Positions 17,812 to 25,357 of a stretch of 33,493 bases of DNA are shown here, one piece after another; positions within the stretch are counted from its first letter, which is position 1; each line of letters opens with the position of its first letter. The position numbers and the translations under genes were made by a program. This DNA is from Sarcodiotheca gaudichaudii (taxonomy: Eukaryota; Rhodophyta; Florideophyceae; Gigartinales; Solieriaceae): contig JAUKVZ010000015.1 of NCBI GenBank assembly GCA_032355985.1, forward strand, positions 1 through 33,493, read 5' to 3'. The notes below the pieces were generated by a model. That model was not told the origin of the DNA, made no database searches, and was given only the letters and a program-made list of their open reading frames with translations.

Positions 17812-18708
17812 TTACTCTTCGATGAGACCGTTGGCGTCCATCCACTCGATGACCAGCGCGTTGAACTCATCCGGACGATTCATCATCAGATAATGATGCA
17901 CACCCGTCCACACCACATACTCCGCATGCGGCGCCAGTGAGTACACATATTCCTCATACGCATCCGTCCAGAAGGGCGATTCCGCATACACCGCCAGCAG
18001 CGGCACATCGATCGGATCAGGCGCCCAGATCGCCCCATCAAACGTGCCGCGGAATGTCTCCACCTGCACATGCTCGGGCGTATCCATCAACATCGACCAC
18101 AGCGCCTCGCGCTCGGCCTCGCTGAGATCATCCGGATGCACATTCTCATACATCGTCTCGAGAAACTCGATGCGACCTTCGCCTGAAAGCTGCGCCGTGA
18201 ATCGCTCCATGATCGCCGGATCATCAAAGAACTGCTGCAAGGCGCCATCGACAATCACAAGTCCGCTGACGCGCTCCGGATGTGAGCGATAAAAATGCCG
18301 CACGGTCGGCGCTCCATTGGAATGCCCGACCAGCACAGCCTTCTCCACTCCCGCATCCTGCATCACCGCAAGAATCGCATCATTGAATACATGAAAGTTG
18401 AACGCGCCTTCCCACTTGGCGCTCTCTCCATGCCCGGGCAGATCCATCGTGATCACACGCGCCCGCGCAGACAGCGGCTCCGCCTGCGCATCCCACACAC
18501 GCTCATCGCTCGACCAGCCATGCACCAGCACGATCGCCTCATCCCGCGGGCCGGATTCAAAGTAATCCGTGTAATGCAGCGGCGTGCCATCCGCCATCTC
18601 CGTCTGGTGCTCGAAGACGCCATGTGAAACACAGGATGCCAGCGGCGTCAGCGCGACGATCAACCAACCTGCTCTCACAAAGTTGCGCAGTGTGCGATGT
18701 GTTGTCAT
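17812..18708 (-). CDS. Alpha/beta-hydrolase lipoprotein
   Basis: This 298-residue protein has a lipoprotein signal with lipobox LASC (Cys26) and a complete alpha/beta-hydrolase core. The oxyanion motif is LVHGWSS, the nucleophile is Ser130 in VGHSNGAP, and the catalytic histidine is probably His271 or His272 in TGVHHYLM near the C-terminus. MDLPGHGES marks the usual early loop. It is probably an esterase or lipase on the outside of the membrane; the substrate is unknown. The start at 18708 has AAGGAG eight bases upstream. The gene is followed by DUF429 after two bases and is divergent from the beta-propeller protein. Confidence 0.88.
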   Translation of the reverse strand: MTTHRTLRNFVRAGWLIVALTPLASCVSHGVFEHQTEMADGTPLHYTDYFESGPRDEAIVLVHGWSSDERVWDAQAEPLSARARVITMDLPGHGESAKWEGAFNFHVFNDAILAVMQDAGVEKAVLVGHSNGAPTVRHFYRSHPERVSGLVIVDGALQQFFDDPAIMERFTAQLSGEGRIEFLETMYENVHPDDLSEAEREALWSMLMDTPEHVQVETFRGTFDGAIWAPDPIDVPLLAVYAESPFWTDAYEEYVYSLAPHAEYVVWTGVHHYLMMNRPDEFNALVIEWMDANGLIEE

Positions 18709-18753
18709 GGTGGGGACTCCTTGCGTTTCGTCCTGACGTGTCCCGATCAGTGT

Positions 18754-18770
18754 CTCCCCTGCCAGGGGAG
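18754..18770. promoter_or_regulatory. Palindrome CTCCCCTG-C-CAGGGGAG, candidate operator
   Basis: This is a perfect inverted repeat of eight bases per arm, 45 bases upstream of the hydrolase start. Its core TCCCCT-N3-AGGGGA recurs at 25306-25322, in another divergent promoter region. Symmetry, recurrence and location suggest a transcription-factor site. The factor is unknown. Confidence 0.45.
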
Positions 18771-18845
18771 CGCCAGCATACCTTCGAGAGCGACGGCATT
18801 TCATCAGAATGACCTGTTCCGACCCGTGCGCGCCAGCATATCCTC
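18770..18845. repeat. Direct repeat GCGCCAGCATA spaced 60 bases
   Basis: GCGCCAGCATACC (18770-18782) recurs as GCGCCAGCATATC (18830-18842), exactly 60 bases later. The first copy abuts the palindrome at 18754-18770. The second contains a -10-like TATCCT about 25 bases before the start of the beta-propeller gene. It may be a repeated regulator or promoter element. Confidence 0.35.
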
Positions 18846-18870
18846 ATGATCAAAGAGGAAGGAACATCGA

Positions 18871-20376
18871 ATGCCTCGAAAGACGCTGGCCGCACTCTCC
18901 ATCGCCGCCGTGATCAGCGGAAGCGCCCATCAAACCGCAATCGCCGAATGCGATCCAATGTCGTGGCTGACCGCCACCAACATCCCGCCCGGCAATCCGC
19001 TCACCGGCGTCGCCAACGGCGATGGCCTGCATCTGGCCGTTGGATTCAACGCTGAGATCCTTCAGTCCGTCAATGGCGCCGTCTGGTTCGATGTCTCGCC
19101 GACACAGGGCAGCTTCAACTATCTCGACATCGTCTATGACAACGGCCAGTTCGTCGCCTGCGGCAGCGACGGGCGCATCGATGTCCTCACCGGCCCCAAC
19201 CCCGGCGCCGTCACCTTTGGCAGCGGCGTCGTCTTCGCCAGCATCGCCTACGGCAATGGCGCTTGGGTCGTCGTCGGCGGATCATTCGATCTTTCCACCG
19301 GCTGGAGCGAAGTCATCGTCACAAGCGTCAATGGCGGCGCCTCATGGACGCCCACACTCGTCAACCCCGTCGGCAGCGCGCTGGATGTCTTCTCCGGTGT
19401 CGCATTTGGTGATGGCGTCTTTATCACCGTCGATGGCGATGGCGACATCCGCACCAGCGCCAACGGTTCGACATGGTCCTCGCCGCAGAGCGTGACGACC
19501 GATCTCAACGCCATCTCCTATGACTCCGGCGCCTTCCTCGCCTGCGGCCCCAACGGGGTCATCCGTAGATCAACCACCGCCGGCGCCTCGTGGTCAAATG
19601 TCAACCACGGCGCAAACGCCTGGTTTGATATCGATGGCCACAAGGGAAACTGGGTCGTCGTTGGCCAGAACGGCGCGCTGGCGACCAGTTCCAACAACGG
19701 CTCAACCTGGCAGAGCGTCGCCAGCGGCACGACCGACGCCATCGAATCCGTCAACGGCGGCGTCAACGCATGGATCGCCGTCGGCACATCAAACCCCGGC
19801 AATCAACGCATCCTCTTTTCTCAGTGCGTGACATCCCTGCCGGATCTTCTGCCGGGCAATGTCGACGGCTGGGACGGCTCGCTCATCGTCTCCACATCTC
19901 CCGGCACAAATACAAGCGACTCGATATTCACCGAAAGCGACACCATCTACATCGACGCCGCCTGGGCCAATCTCGGAGGCATCGACACCGGCCCCTTCAT
20001 CGCCAGTGTTGATATCAACGGCGGCCCGCCATTCAACATCAACTCGCCCGGCCTGCCCGCTTTCGGTCTTCAGTTCATCGAGGATCTCACCGCAGGCCCG
20101 CTCGCGCCTGGCGACTACACCGTCACGCTCACACTCGATAGCGCAGGCACAGTCCCCGAAGCGCACGAAGACAACAACATCGAAACCTTCATGTTCACCA
20201 TTGAAGCGCCATGCCCTGCCGATCTTGATGGCGATGGCGGCGTCGGCAGCGCCGATCTCGCACAGCTCATCGGACAGTGGGGGGCCAGCGGCGTGCCCGA
20301 AGATCTTGATGGCGATGGAACAGTCGGCTCAGGCGATCTCGCGCAGCTCATCGGCCTCTGGGGACCGTGCGCTTGA
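18871..20376 (+). CDS. Secreted beta-propeller/CARDB protein with planctomycete dockerin-like tail
   Basis: This 501-residue exported protein has a signal peptide of about 28 residues. Residues 30-315 form repeated blades of the type YGNGAWVVVGG and GDGVFITVDGDGDIRTSANGSTW, as in BNR/YCF48-like propellers. A CARDB-like domain follows (about 325-450, ending TVPEAHEDNNIETF). The C-terminus holds two dockerin-type-I-like repeats, DLDGDGGVGSADLAQLIGQW and DLDGDGTVGSGDLAQLIGLW, closing with GPCA. Such tails are common on planctomycete secreted proteins and may bind calcium or serve as sorting signals. AGGAAGG before the ATG supports the start. The stop directly abuts the stop of the convergent dehydrogenase. 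The function is unknown. Confidence 0.88.
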   Translation: MPRKTLAALSIAAVISGSAHQTAIAECDPMSWLTATNIPPGNPLTGVANGDGLHLAVGFNAEILQSVNGAVWFDVSPTQGSFNYLDIVYDNGQFVACGSDGRIDVLTGPNPGAVTFGSGVVFASIAYGNGAWVVVGGSFDLSTGWSEVIVTSVNGGASWTPTLVNPVGSALDVFSGVAFGDGVFITVDGDGDIRTSANGSTWSSPQSVTTDLNAISYDSGAFLACGPNGVIRRSTTAGASWSNVNHGANAWFDIDGHKGNWVVVGQNGALATSSNNGSTWQSVASGTTDAIESVNGGVNAWIAVGTSNPGNQRILFSQCVTSLPDLLPGNVDGWDGSLIVSTSPGTNTSDSIFTESDTIYIDAAWANLGGIDTGPFIASVDINGGPPFNINSPGLPAFGLQFIEDLTAGPLAPGDYTVTLTLDSAGTVPEAHEDNNIETFMFTIEAPCPADLDGDGGVGSADLAQLIGQWGASGVPEDLDGDGTVGSGDLAQLIGLWGPCA

Positions 20377-21390
20377 TTACCCGCGCTTCAGTACAACGCG
20401 ATACCGAGCCTTGCCTTCTTCAAGATGCTTCATCGCATCGTTGACGTCCTCCATCGCGAACGTCTCGATCTGCGGCTTGATCCCGTGCCGCGCACAAAAC
20501 TCCATCATGTTCCGCGAATGCTCGATGCTTCCCACCGGCGTCCCGCTCATCGACTTCTGCGCCATGATCAGCGACATCGCCGCCACCGGAATCGGATCCG
20601 GCACCGCGCCCACCACATGCAGCACGCCCTTCGGCGCCAAAGCCGTGATGTACGAATCCCAGTCCAGATTCACATTCACCGTCACAAGAATCACATCAAG
20701 CGTCCCCGCCAGCGCCTGAATCTTGAATGGGTTCTTGCTCGACACCACGTTGTGCGCGCCGAGCTTCTTCGCTTCTTCCGCCTTGGCATCCGTCGACGTA
20801 AACGCCGTCACTTCGCAGCCCCACTTGTTCGCAAACTGCAGCGCCATGTGACCCAGCCCGCCGATCCCCACGACGCCCACTTTCGACATCGGCGACACGC
20901 CAAGCTGCACCAGCGGATTAAAGACAGTGATCCCGCCGCAAAAGAGCGGTCCCGCCTCATCCAGCCCGACACCATCAGGAATCGGAATCGCCCACGACTC
21001 ACTGCAGCGCACTTTGTCCGCAAAGCCGCCATGCCGCCCGACGATCGTCCACTCGCCCGAGCCGCACAGATTGTGATCCCCCGCAACGCACTGATCGCAT
21101 CCCATGCACGAGCGCGAGATCCAACCAAGCCCGACACGATCGCCCGGCTTCACCTGCGTCACGCCCGGACCGATGCGACCCACAACACCCGCCACCTCAT
21201 GCCCCGGCACGAAGGGATACGCCGTCATCTCCCAGTCATTCTTGAGCATGGACAGATCGGAATGACAGACGCCGCACGCATGCACATCGATCTCAACCTC
21301 ATCATGGCCAAGCTCATCCGGCACGTCGTATGTAAACGGCTTCAGCTCACCGCCCGGCTCAGTCGCTGCGTATGCGTTGATCGTCGTCAT
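20377..21390 (-). CDS. Zinc-dependent alcohol/aldehyde dehydrogenase (CAD/YahK type)
   Basis: This 337-residue medium-chain dehydrogenase oxidises alcohols or reduces aldehydes with a nicotinamide cofactor. Catalytic zinc ligands are Cys42 and His64 (GHE motif), with Cys152 as the third. The structural zinc site is Cys95, Cys98, Cys101 and Cys109. The Rossmann glycine motif GIGGLG (176-181) is followed by FTSTDAKAEEAK, whose Ser/Thr/Lys pattern fits NADP(H) use. Overall it is closest to the cinnamyl-alcohol dehydrogenase/YahK branch, typically an NADPH-dependent aldehyde reductase. GGAGAG stands about eight bases before the ATG. It lies downstream of the SOUL gene on the same strand, 111 bases away. 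Confidence 0.92.
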   Translation of the reverse strand: MTTINAYAATEPGGELKPFTYDVPDELGHDEVEIDVHACGVCHSDLSMLKNDWEMTAYPFVPGHEVAGVVGRIGPGVTQVKPGDRVGLGWISRSCMGCDQCVAGDHNLCGSGEWTIVGRHGGFADKVRCSESWAIPIPDGVGLDEAGPLFCGGITVFNPLVQLGVSPMSKVGVVGIGGLGHMALQFANKWGCEVTAFTSTDAKAEEAKKLGAHNVVSSKNPFKIQALAGTLDVILVTVNVNLDWDSYITALAPKGVLHVVGAVPDPIPVAAMSLIMAQKSMSGTPVGSIEHSRNMMEFCARHGIKPQIETFAMEDVNDAMKHLEEGKARYRVVLKRG

Positions 21391-21501
21391 GATTCGTCTC
21401 TCCTGTCGCGCACATCATTGTGTTGCGAGAGGAGAGAATAGGCGCAACCCAGCCAACCGGCCAAAGCGAGCCCGCGCCAGGTGTCGAACATCACCAGAAT
21501 C

Positions 21502-22311
21502 TCAAGATGCGGCTTCTTCGCCCGCCTCAGCCGTCTGCTCACGCTCCACCGGCCGAATCGGCAACTGCACTTCGCCCCAGCGATGCTCCCGCTTCGCATC
21601 CGGACCGTTGTAGCCGAAGCTTCGCGGATCGCCCGCGATCTCCCAGTCATCCGATTCCTCGATCCACGTCTCAAGCGTCGCGATATACTCCCTGAGCCCG
21701 CGCCCCATCGAGTCACCGCGCACGCCAATTGAAAGCACCGTCACCGGTTCCGTGTCATACACCATCACGCGCCCAGCCTTGCCCGTCTCGCCAAGATCCT
21801 GCGTGCGATACAGAAACGACATTGACCAGCCACCTTCCGCTGTGCCCGCTTCAGTGTCATAGTCGCGATAGTCCATCTCCACAGGCGCCGTCATCGCAAT
21901 GTCGCGCTTCTGAATGTGTCGAAACAGCGGCCAGAACGCCATCGTTGTCTTCAAACCGCGCATGCCATCATCGCGCGAGCCGCCGCCCTTGACCTCCGCG
22001 CGCCGCACCGATGGATACGTCTTGATCTCAATCGCCCCCGGAACAGTCGGCGCCGGATATCCCTCCGGCAGCGCCGTCGTGATGCGGCAAGGCCCCGCGT
22101 AATAGTGCACGTCGCCATACTTCTCGACAGCGACAAGCTCCGCAATCGCCTCACCGCCGACGCGCTCGCCCACCGGCGCCGCAATCTCCACCTCCACCCC
22201 ATCCGGCTCGATCGCGTCATCACCCTCCGAATCCGCGCTTGCGTTCAAGGATGGCAACAGCGCAAAAACCAAAGCGCCCACGGCGATCGAACCAATCAGA
22301 CAACGTCGCAT
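21502..22311 (-). CDS. Exported SOUL heme-binding-like protein
   Basis: This 269-residue protein of the SOUL/HBP family carries an N-terminal signal peptide (IGSIAVGALVFALLPSLNASA). Family features are AEVKGGGSRDDGMRGLKTTM with WPLFRHIQKRDIAMTAPVEM around residues 105-145, and a later VRGDSMGRGLREYIATLETW. SOUL proteins bind tetrapyrroles or contribute to redox and stress responses; the bacterial members are poorly studied. A GGGAGG six bases before the ATG fixes the start. The last 20 residues are a Glu/Ala-rich tail. It is divergent from the M48 protease gene. Confidence 0.88.
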   Translation of the reverse strand: MRRCLIGSIAVGALVFALLPSLNASADSEGDDAIEPDGVEVEIAAPVGERVGGEAIAELVAVEKYGDVHYYAGPCRITTALPEGYPAPTVPGAIEIKTYPSVRRAEVKGGGSRDDGMRGLKTTMAFWPLFRHIQKRDIAMTAPVEMDYRDYDTEAGTAEGGWSMSFLYRTQDLGETGKAGRVMVYDTEPVTVLSIGVRGDSMGRGLREYIATLETWIEESDDWEIAGDPRSFGYNGPDAKREHRWGEVQLPIRPVEREQTAEAGEEAAS

Positions 22312-22422
22312 GACAGACCTCCCAAAGTTTGGAACCGTCCTGACTTCGACGCCCGGCCCCGCATGGATGCACCCAGTCGCTCACCCCACGCAAATTGGCC
22401 GCAATCCGGCCTGCCCGCGCCG

Positions 22423-22428
22423 TACAAT
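22423..22428 (+). promoter_or_regulatory. -10-like box TACAAT
   Basis: TACAAT lies 35 bases before the M48 protease start in the GC-rich divergent region. A TTGGCC at 22395 is 22 bases further upstream, too far for a standard spacer. This is a tentative promoter. Confidence 0.28.
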
Positions 22429-22463
22429 GCCCCTGCGAGGCCCGGAACGGAAAGCGACCCATC

Positions 22464-23489
22464 ATGCGCGCCCCTCTCCTGTTCATCCTGCTCCTCCTCC
22501 TCCCCAGCTGCGCGATTGATGCGCGCAATGATGTCCTCCGAAACGTCAGCCAGACCCACGCCAGCGATGAACACAGCCCCGCCGTCATCCGCGATCCCGC
22601 CATCGACGCCTACATGAACGATCTCGGCGAGCAGGTTCTCGCCAGCGCCAAAAGCGTCGGCCTCACCTCCCGCGCCTTCCGCTCCCGCGCCAAGAACACA
22701 TCCCATCCGCTCTATCCCTACGACGACCTTCTCGTCCGCGTCGTCCACTCCGAAAAGCCCAACGCCACCACGCCCGGCGATGATGTCGCCCGCATCTCCA
22801 CCGCCATGATCCTCCAGGCCGAATCCCCGGAGGAGATTTGCGCCGTCCTCTGTCATGAGATCGGCCACATGATGCATCAGCACGCCTTCGAAGAGCGCGA
22901 GCGCTGGCACTCCCAGGAGTTCGGCGCCAACTCCCTCATCGTCATGGGCACGATGGTTGATGTCGCCGGCGCCTTCGTCGGCATCCCGGGCAGCACTGCA
23001 ACGAGCGCCGCGATGAACAGCAAAGCCGGCGCCCGCGCTAACTACTCACCCTTCCGCAAAACGGACGAGCTCGAAGCCGACGCCATCGGCTATCGCATCT
23101 ACCGCGACATGGGACTCGATCCATTCCTCTATGACGACTTCCTCATGCGCACCCTCGCCAACTACGGCGACGGCGACAGCCCATCCCATCCCAGACCATC
23201 CCGCCGCGTCCAAAAGATCCGCGCCATGCGCCTCGCCGAAGAGGGCTACACCGTCGAGCGCCGCCTGAATCAATCCGACTTCATCACCATGCAGCGCCGC
23301 CTCGCCTCCATCCTTTCAAAACCCGGCGTTGAACGCACCACCGATGAAGCCGTCGTCGCCCATCTTTCCTACAAACGCGGCGGCGCGCCCTTCTTCTACG
23401 CCTGCGGCGCCCCGCTGCCCGCATCCGACGAACGCATCCGCGCCAACTACACAAAAGCCCTCCGCAAACACGCAGAACGCCTCCCCTGA
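22464..23489 (+). CDS. M48-family metalloprotease lipoprotein
   Basis: This 341-residue protein has a short lipoprotein signal ending in LLPSC (Cys16). The zinc site is His131, Glu132 and His135 in HEIGHMMHQH, with the third ligand Glu204 in DELEADAIGY. The substrate-side motif PNATTPGDDVARISTAM precedes the helix, as in Oma1/BepA-type M48 peptidases. These act in periplasmic protein quality control, for example on outer-membrane protein assembly. No TPR domain follows the protease, so it resembles LoiP more than BepA. Start: the lipoprotein signal defines it; only a weak GGAA precedes the ATG. Confidence 0.9.
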   Translation: MRAPLLFILLLLLPSCAIDARNDVLRNVSQTHASDEHSPAVIRDPAIDAYMNDLGEQVLASAKSVGLTSRAFRSRAKNTSHPLYPYDDLLVRVVHSEKPNATTPGDDVARISTAMILQAESPEEICAVLCHEIGHMMHQHAFEERERWHSQEFGANSLIVMGTMVDVAGAFVGIPGSTATSAAMNSKAGARANYSPFRKTDELEADAIGYRIYRDMGLDPFLYDDFLMRTLANYGDGDSPSHPRPSRRVQKIRAMRLAEEGYTVERRLNQSDFITMQRRLASILSKPGVERTTDEAVVAHLSYKRGGAPFFYACGAPLPASDERIRANYTKALRKHAERLP

Positions 23490-23629
23490 TGGGGCGCTCG
23501 CCTCCTTTGTAAAACCCGCCTCAACACGTCGAAAATCACGCCCAACGCCCCGAACCCGGCGCCCAGACGCGGCGTATCAACCGCAGAGTCAGCTCCGCTT
23601 CTTTTCAGGCACGAACAGAGGAGGAACAC

Positions 23630-23968
23630 ATGCGGATCCTGATCAACTTTGCGGACATGACAGCAAGCGCAGCCATGGCCGATGCCGCACGCACGATGCT
23701 CAGCCGAAAGCTCAAGCATCTGTCAAGCAGCATCACACGCCTGGAAGTGCATCTGCATGACGACAAACTGCATCGCCGCGGCGGCGACGACAATCGTTGC
23801 CGCATCGAGGCTCGCCTCGCCGGATTGCAGCCCTTCGTCGTCGAGTCCCGTTCAGGCGACATCTACGAGTCGATCGCCGAAAGCGCCGCCAAAATGCAGC
23901 GCGCCGTCACGCATCGCCTCGGCAGATTGCACCGCTTGGAGCCCGCCCGCGTCCACGCCAGGCCGTGA
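23630..23968 (+). CDS. Short HPF/RaiA-like ribosome-associated protein
   Basis: This 112-residue protein matches short hibernation-promoting factors (sigma-54 modulation/S30AE family). A beta strand with ITRLEVHLHDDK is followed by RCRIEARLAGLQPFVVESRSGDIYESIAESAAKMQRAVTHRL in the typical beta-beta-beta-alpha order. Such factors bind the 30S decoding region and stabilise idle ribosomes. The C-terminal dimerisation domain of long HPF is absent. A GGAGGA six bases before the ATG is a strong ribosome site. It is the last normal-GC gene before the low-GC block. Confidence 0.78.
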   Translation: MRILINFADMTASAAMADAARTMLSRKLKHLSSSITRLEVHLHDDKLHRRGGDDNRCRIEARLAGLQPFVVESRSGDIYESIAESAAKMQRAVTHRLGRLHRLEPARVHARP

Positions 23969-24147
23969 ACCCGAGCGAAGCAAAGAGCGCCGCCAAACAG
24001 GCCGCACCAACAACGCACGAAGAAACCCCAGAAACTCAGCCCGCCGCGAGCGCGTTATCACATACGCCAAACGCTCTTGAAAGATAGAACGCGCCGCGGC
24101 GGCACATACAAAGAAGGCTCACACTCCTACCACTTGAGCCCTCCCTG

Positions 24148-24222
24148 ACGCCTCGCAAGACCGCCATCGCCGTGTCACTTCCTTCCTCCCGACCGGTGAA
24201 AGAGCAGAGACTTGCGAGGCGT
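24148..24222. repeat. 12-bp perfect inverted repeat with 51-base interior
   Basis: ACGCCTCGCAAG (24148-24159) and CTTGCGAGGCGT (24211-24222) are exact complements. The right arm ends two bases from the stop codon of the leftward gene at 24225. The interior has no obvious gene. It could be a large terminator or RNA structure for that gene or mark the edge of the acquired block. No second copy was found at the other edge. The rest of 23969..24147 shows nothing recognisable. Confidence 0.5.
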
Positions 24223-24224
24223 TC

Positions 24225-25235
24225 TTATGCGCTTGAGTCATCCATGACCGACGACGTGTGCGCGTGTTCGCTTTTTCGCAGCACACGAGCGCGGATGAAC
24301 ACCATTGGCGGAGCTTTTGATGGATCATCTTCCGGAGGCTCGAATGCTTCCTCCGCATCAAGGCCTCGAAGAACCTCGTCGATCAGCAACCCATCGCAAT
24401 CTATCTCGTCAGGCCATTTCCGCAGGACCTTGTCCAGCTCGGATTGATCCAGATCACGATCCAGATACACGTCGAGCTTGCCCTCGATTTGTAGTCCGCT
24501 CGGCAACTCCTCTTCACTCCAGTAGACAGGATGCGAAGCAGCCAGTTCCGCATCTTCAGGCCAATCGACTTCCGACAGCGGCTCCATCGCTCGAGGGATG
24601 AAGCTCAATCGATGATCACGCCGAAGTTGGCGCTCCAAAGCGTCTCGTGCAATCATGTGGTTCTCAGCGCGCTGACTGCTGAACACCCAGATGATTGTGC
24701 ATGGATCGTGCTTCTCACGACGGCTTGCCATCTCTCGCGCAAGCGCACCCGTGAACTCTACACGCTCGTCGACGACGACTCTCGGCCGATGCCAATGCGA
24801 TGTCGTCGCCAGAAGTCGGAGTCTATATTCCCCGGAGTGAAGAATGAACTCAGGTTTCGATCTCGGCCGCCAGCAGAACCAGACGTTCTTGCTGATGGAT
24901 GACTTGCCCGACAGCACGATCGGATGAGCGATGGCTTCATGCTCCCAACCGTAATTGGTTGACTGTCCGAAACCGTTCCAAACCATGATGTATGACCGGT
25001 CGTCGTCAAGCCGCTCAACGATCAAGTAGCAATGCGTAATCACACCCGCGCGCGCAGCACGGTTCAAAATCGTCAGCGGAATGTAGAAGCCGAATCCGCC
25101 GTCCGTCGGGTAGTAGAGTTGAAACTGTCGCCCGAATGAGAACTGCAGAAGCGGCGCGCGAAACTGAGAGTAGTAGAGCGCAAGAAACGCGACAAAGAAA
25201 CTCAGGCCCGCGACGGTGACTGAGATCGGCTCCAT
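24225..25235 (-). CDS. Membrane-anchored protein of unknown function
   Basis: This 336-residue protein is not recognised. One N-terminal transmembrane helix (about 6-24, VTVAGLSFFVAFLALYY) is followed by a region rich in predicted beta strands (25-165) with LLQFSFGRQFQLYY, YIPLTILNRAARAGV and EYRLRLLATTSHW, perhaps an immunoglobulin-like sandwich. The C-terminal half is charged, with acidic stretches such as LDVYLDRDLDQSELDKVL. GGGAGGCC upstream, seven bases from the ATG, fixes the start. It is divergent from the NERD gene across 122 bases containing the palindrome at 25306. Base composition is lower in GC than in the housekeeping genes. An accessory membrane partner of the NERD or TIR proteins is possible but only inferred. 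Confidence 0.7.
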   Translation of the reverse strand: MEPISVTVAGLSFFVAFLALYYSQFRAPLLQFSFGRQFQLYYPTDGGFGFYIPLTILNRAARAGVITHCYLIVERLDDDRSYIMVWNGFGQSTNYGWEHEAIAHPIVLSGKSSISKNVWFCWRPRSKPEFILHSGEYRLRLLATTSHWHRPRVVVDERVEFTGALAREMASRREKHDPCTIIWVFSSQRAENHMIARDALERQLRRDHRLSFIPRAMEPLSEVDWPEDAELAASHPVYWSEEELPSGLQIEGKLDVYLDRDLDQSELDKVLRKWPDEIDCDGLLIDEVLRGLDAEEAFEPPEDDPSKAPPMVFIRARVLRKSEHAHTSSVMDDSSA

Positions 25236-25305
25236 AATCCGGCCTCCCAATGCGACACACAGTGACCACGTCGTCAGACCATGTTACTGGGTGCTTTGTC
25301 GTTGT

Positions 25306-25322
25306 ATCCCCTGGTAGGGGAT
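25306..25322. promoter_or_regulatory. Palindrome ATCCCCT-GGT-AGGGGAT, candidate operator
   Basis: This perfect 7-bp inverted repeat lies between the divergent unknown gene and the NERD gene. It shares the core TCCCCT-N3-AGGGGA with the palindrome at 18754-18770. It ends 23 bases before the -10-like box of the NERD gene, so a bound protein could control both directions. Confidence 0.45.
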
Positions 25323-25345
25323 GCCGAACAACCCCTCCCTCCCGC

Positions 25346-25351
25346 TATTCT
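25346..25351 (+). promoter_or_regulatory. -10-like box TATTCT immediately before the NERD start
   Basis: TATTCT lies six bases before the ATG at 25358, with no Shine-Dalgarno site between. Transcription from it would start at or next to the ATG and give a leaderless message. There is no clear -35 hexamer. Confidence 0.3.
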
Positions 25352-25357
25352 GTCGCG

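Noticed and set aside
24148-24222. The 12-bp inverted repeat as an integron attC site
   Set aside because: It lacks the GTTRRRY/RYYYAAC core pair, and no integrase or cassette array is nearby.
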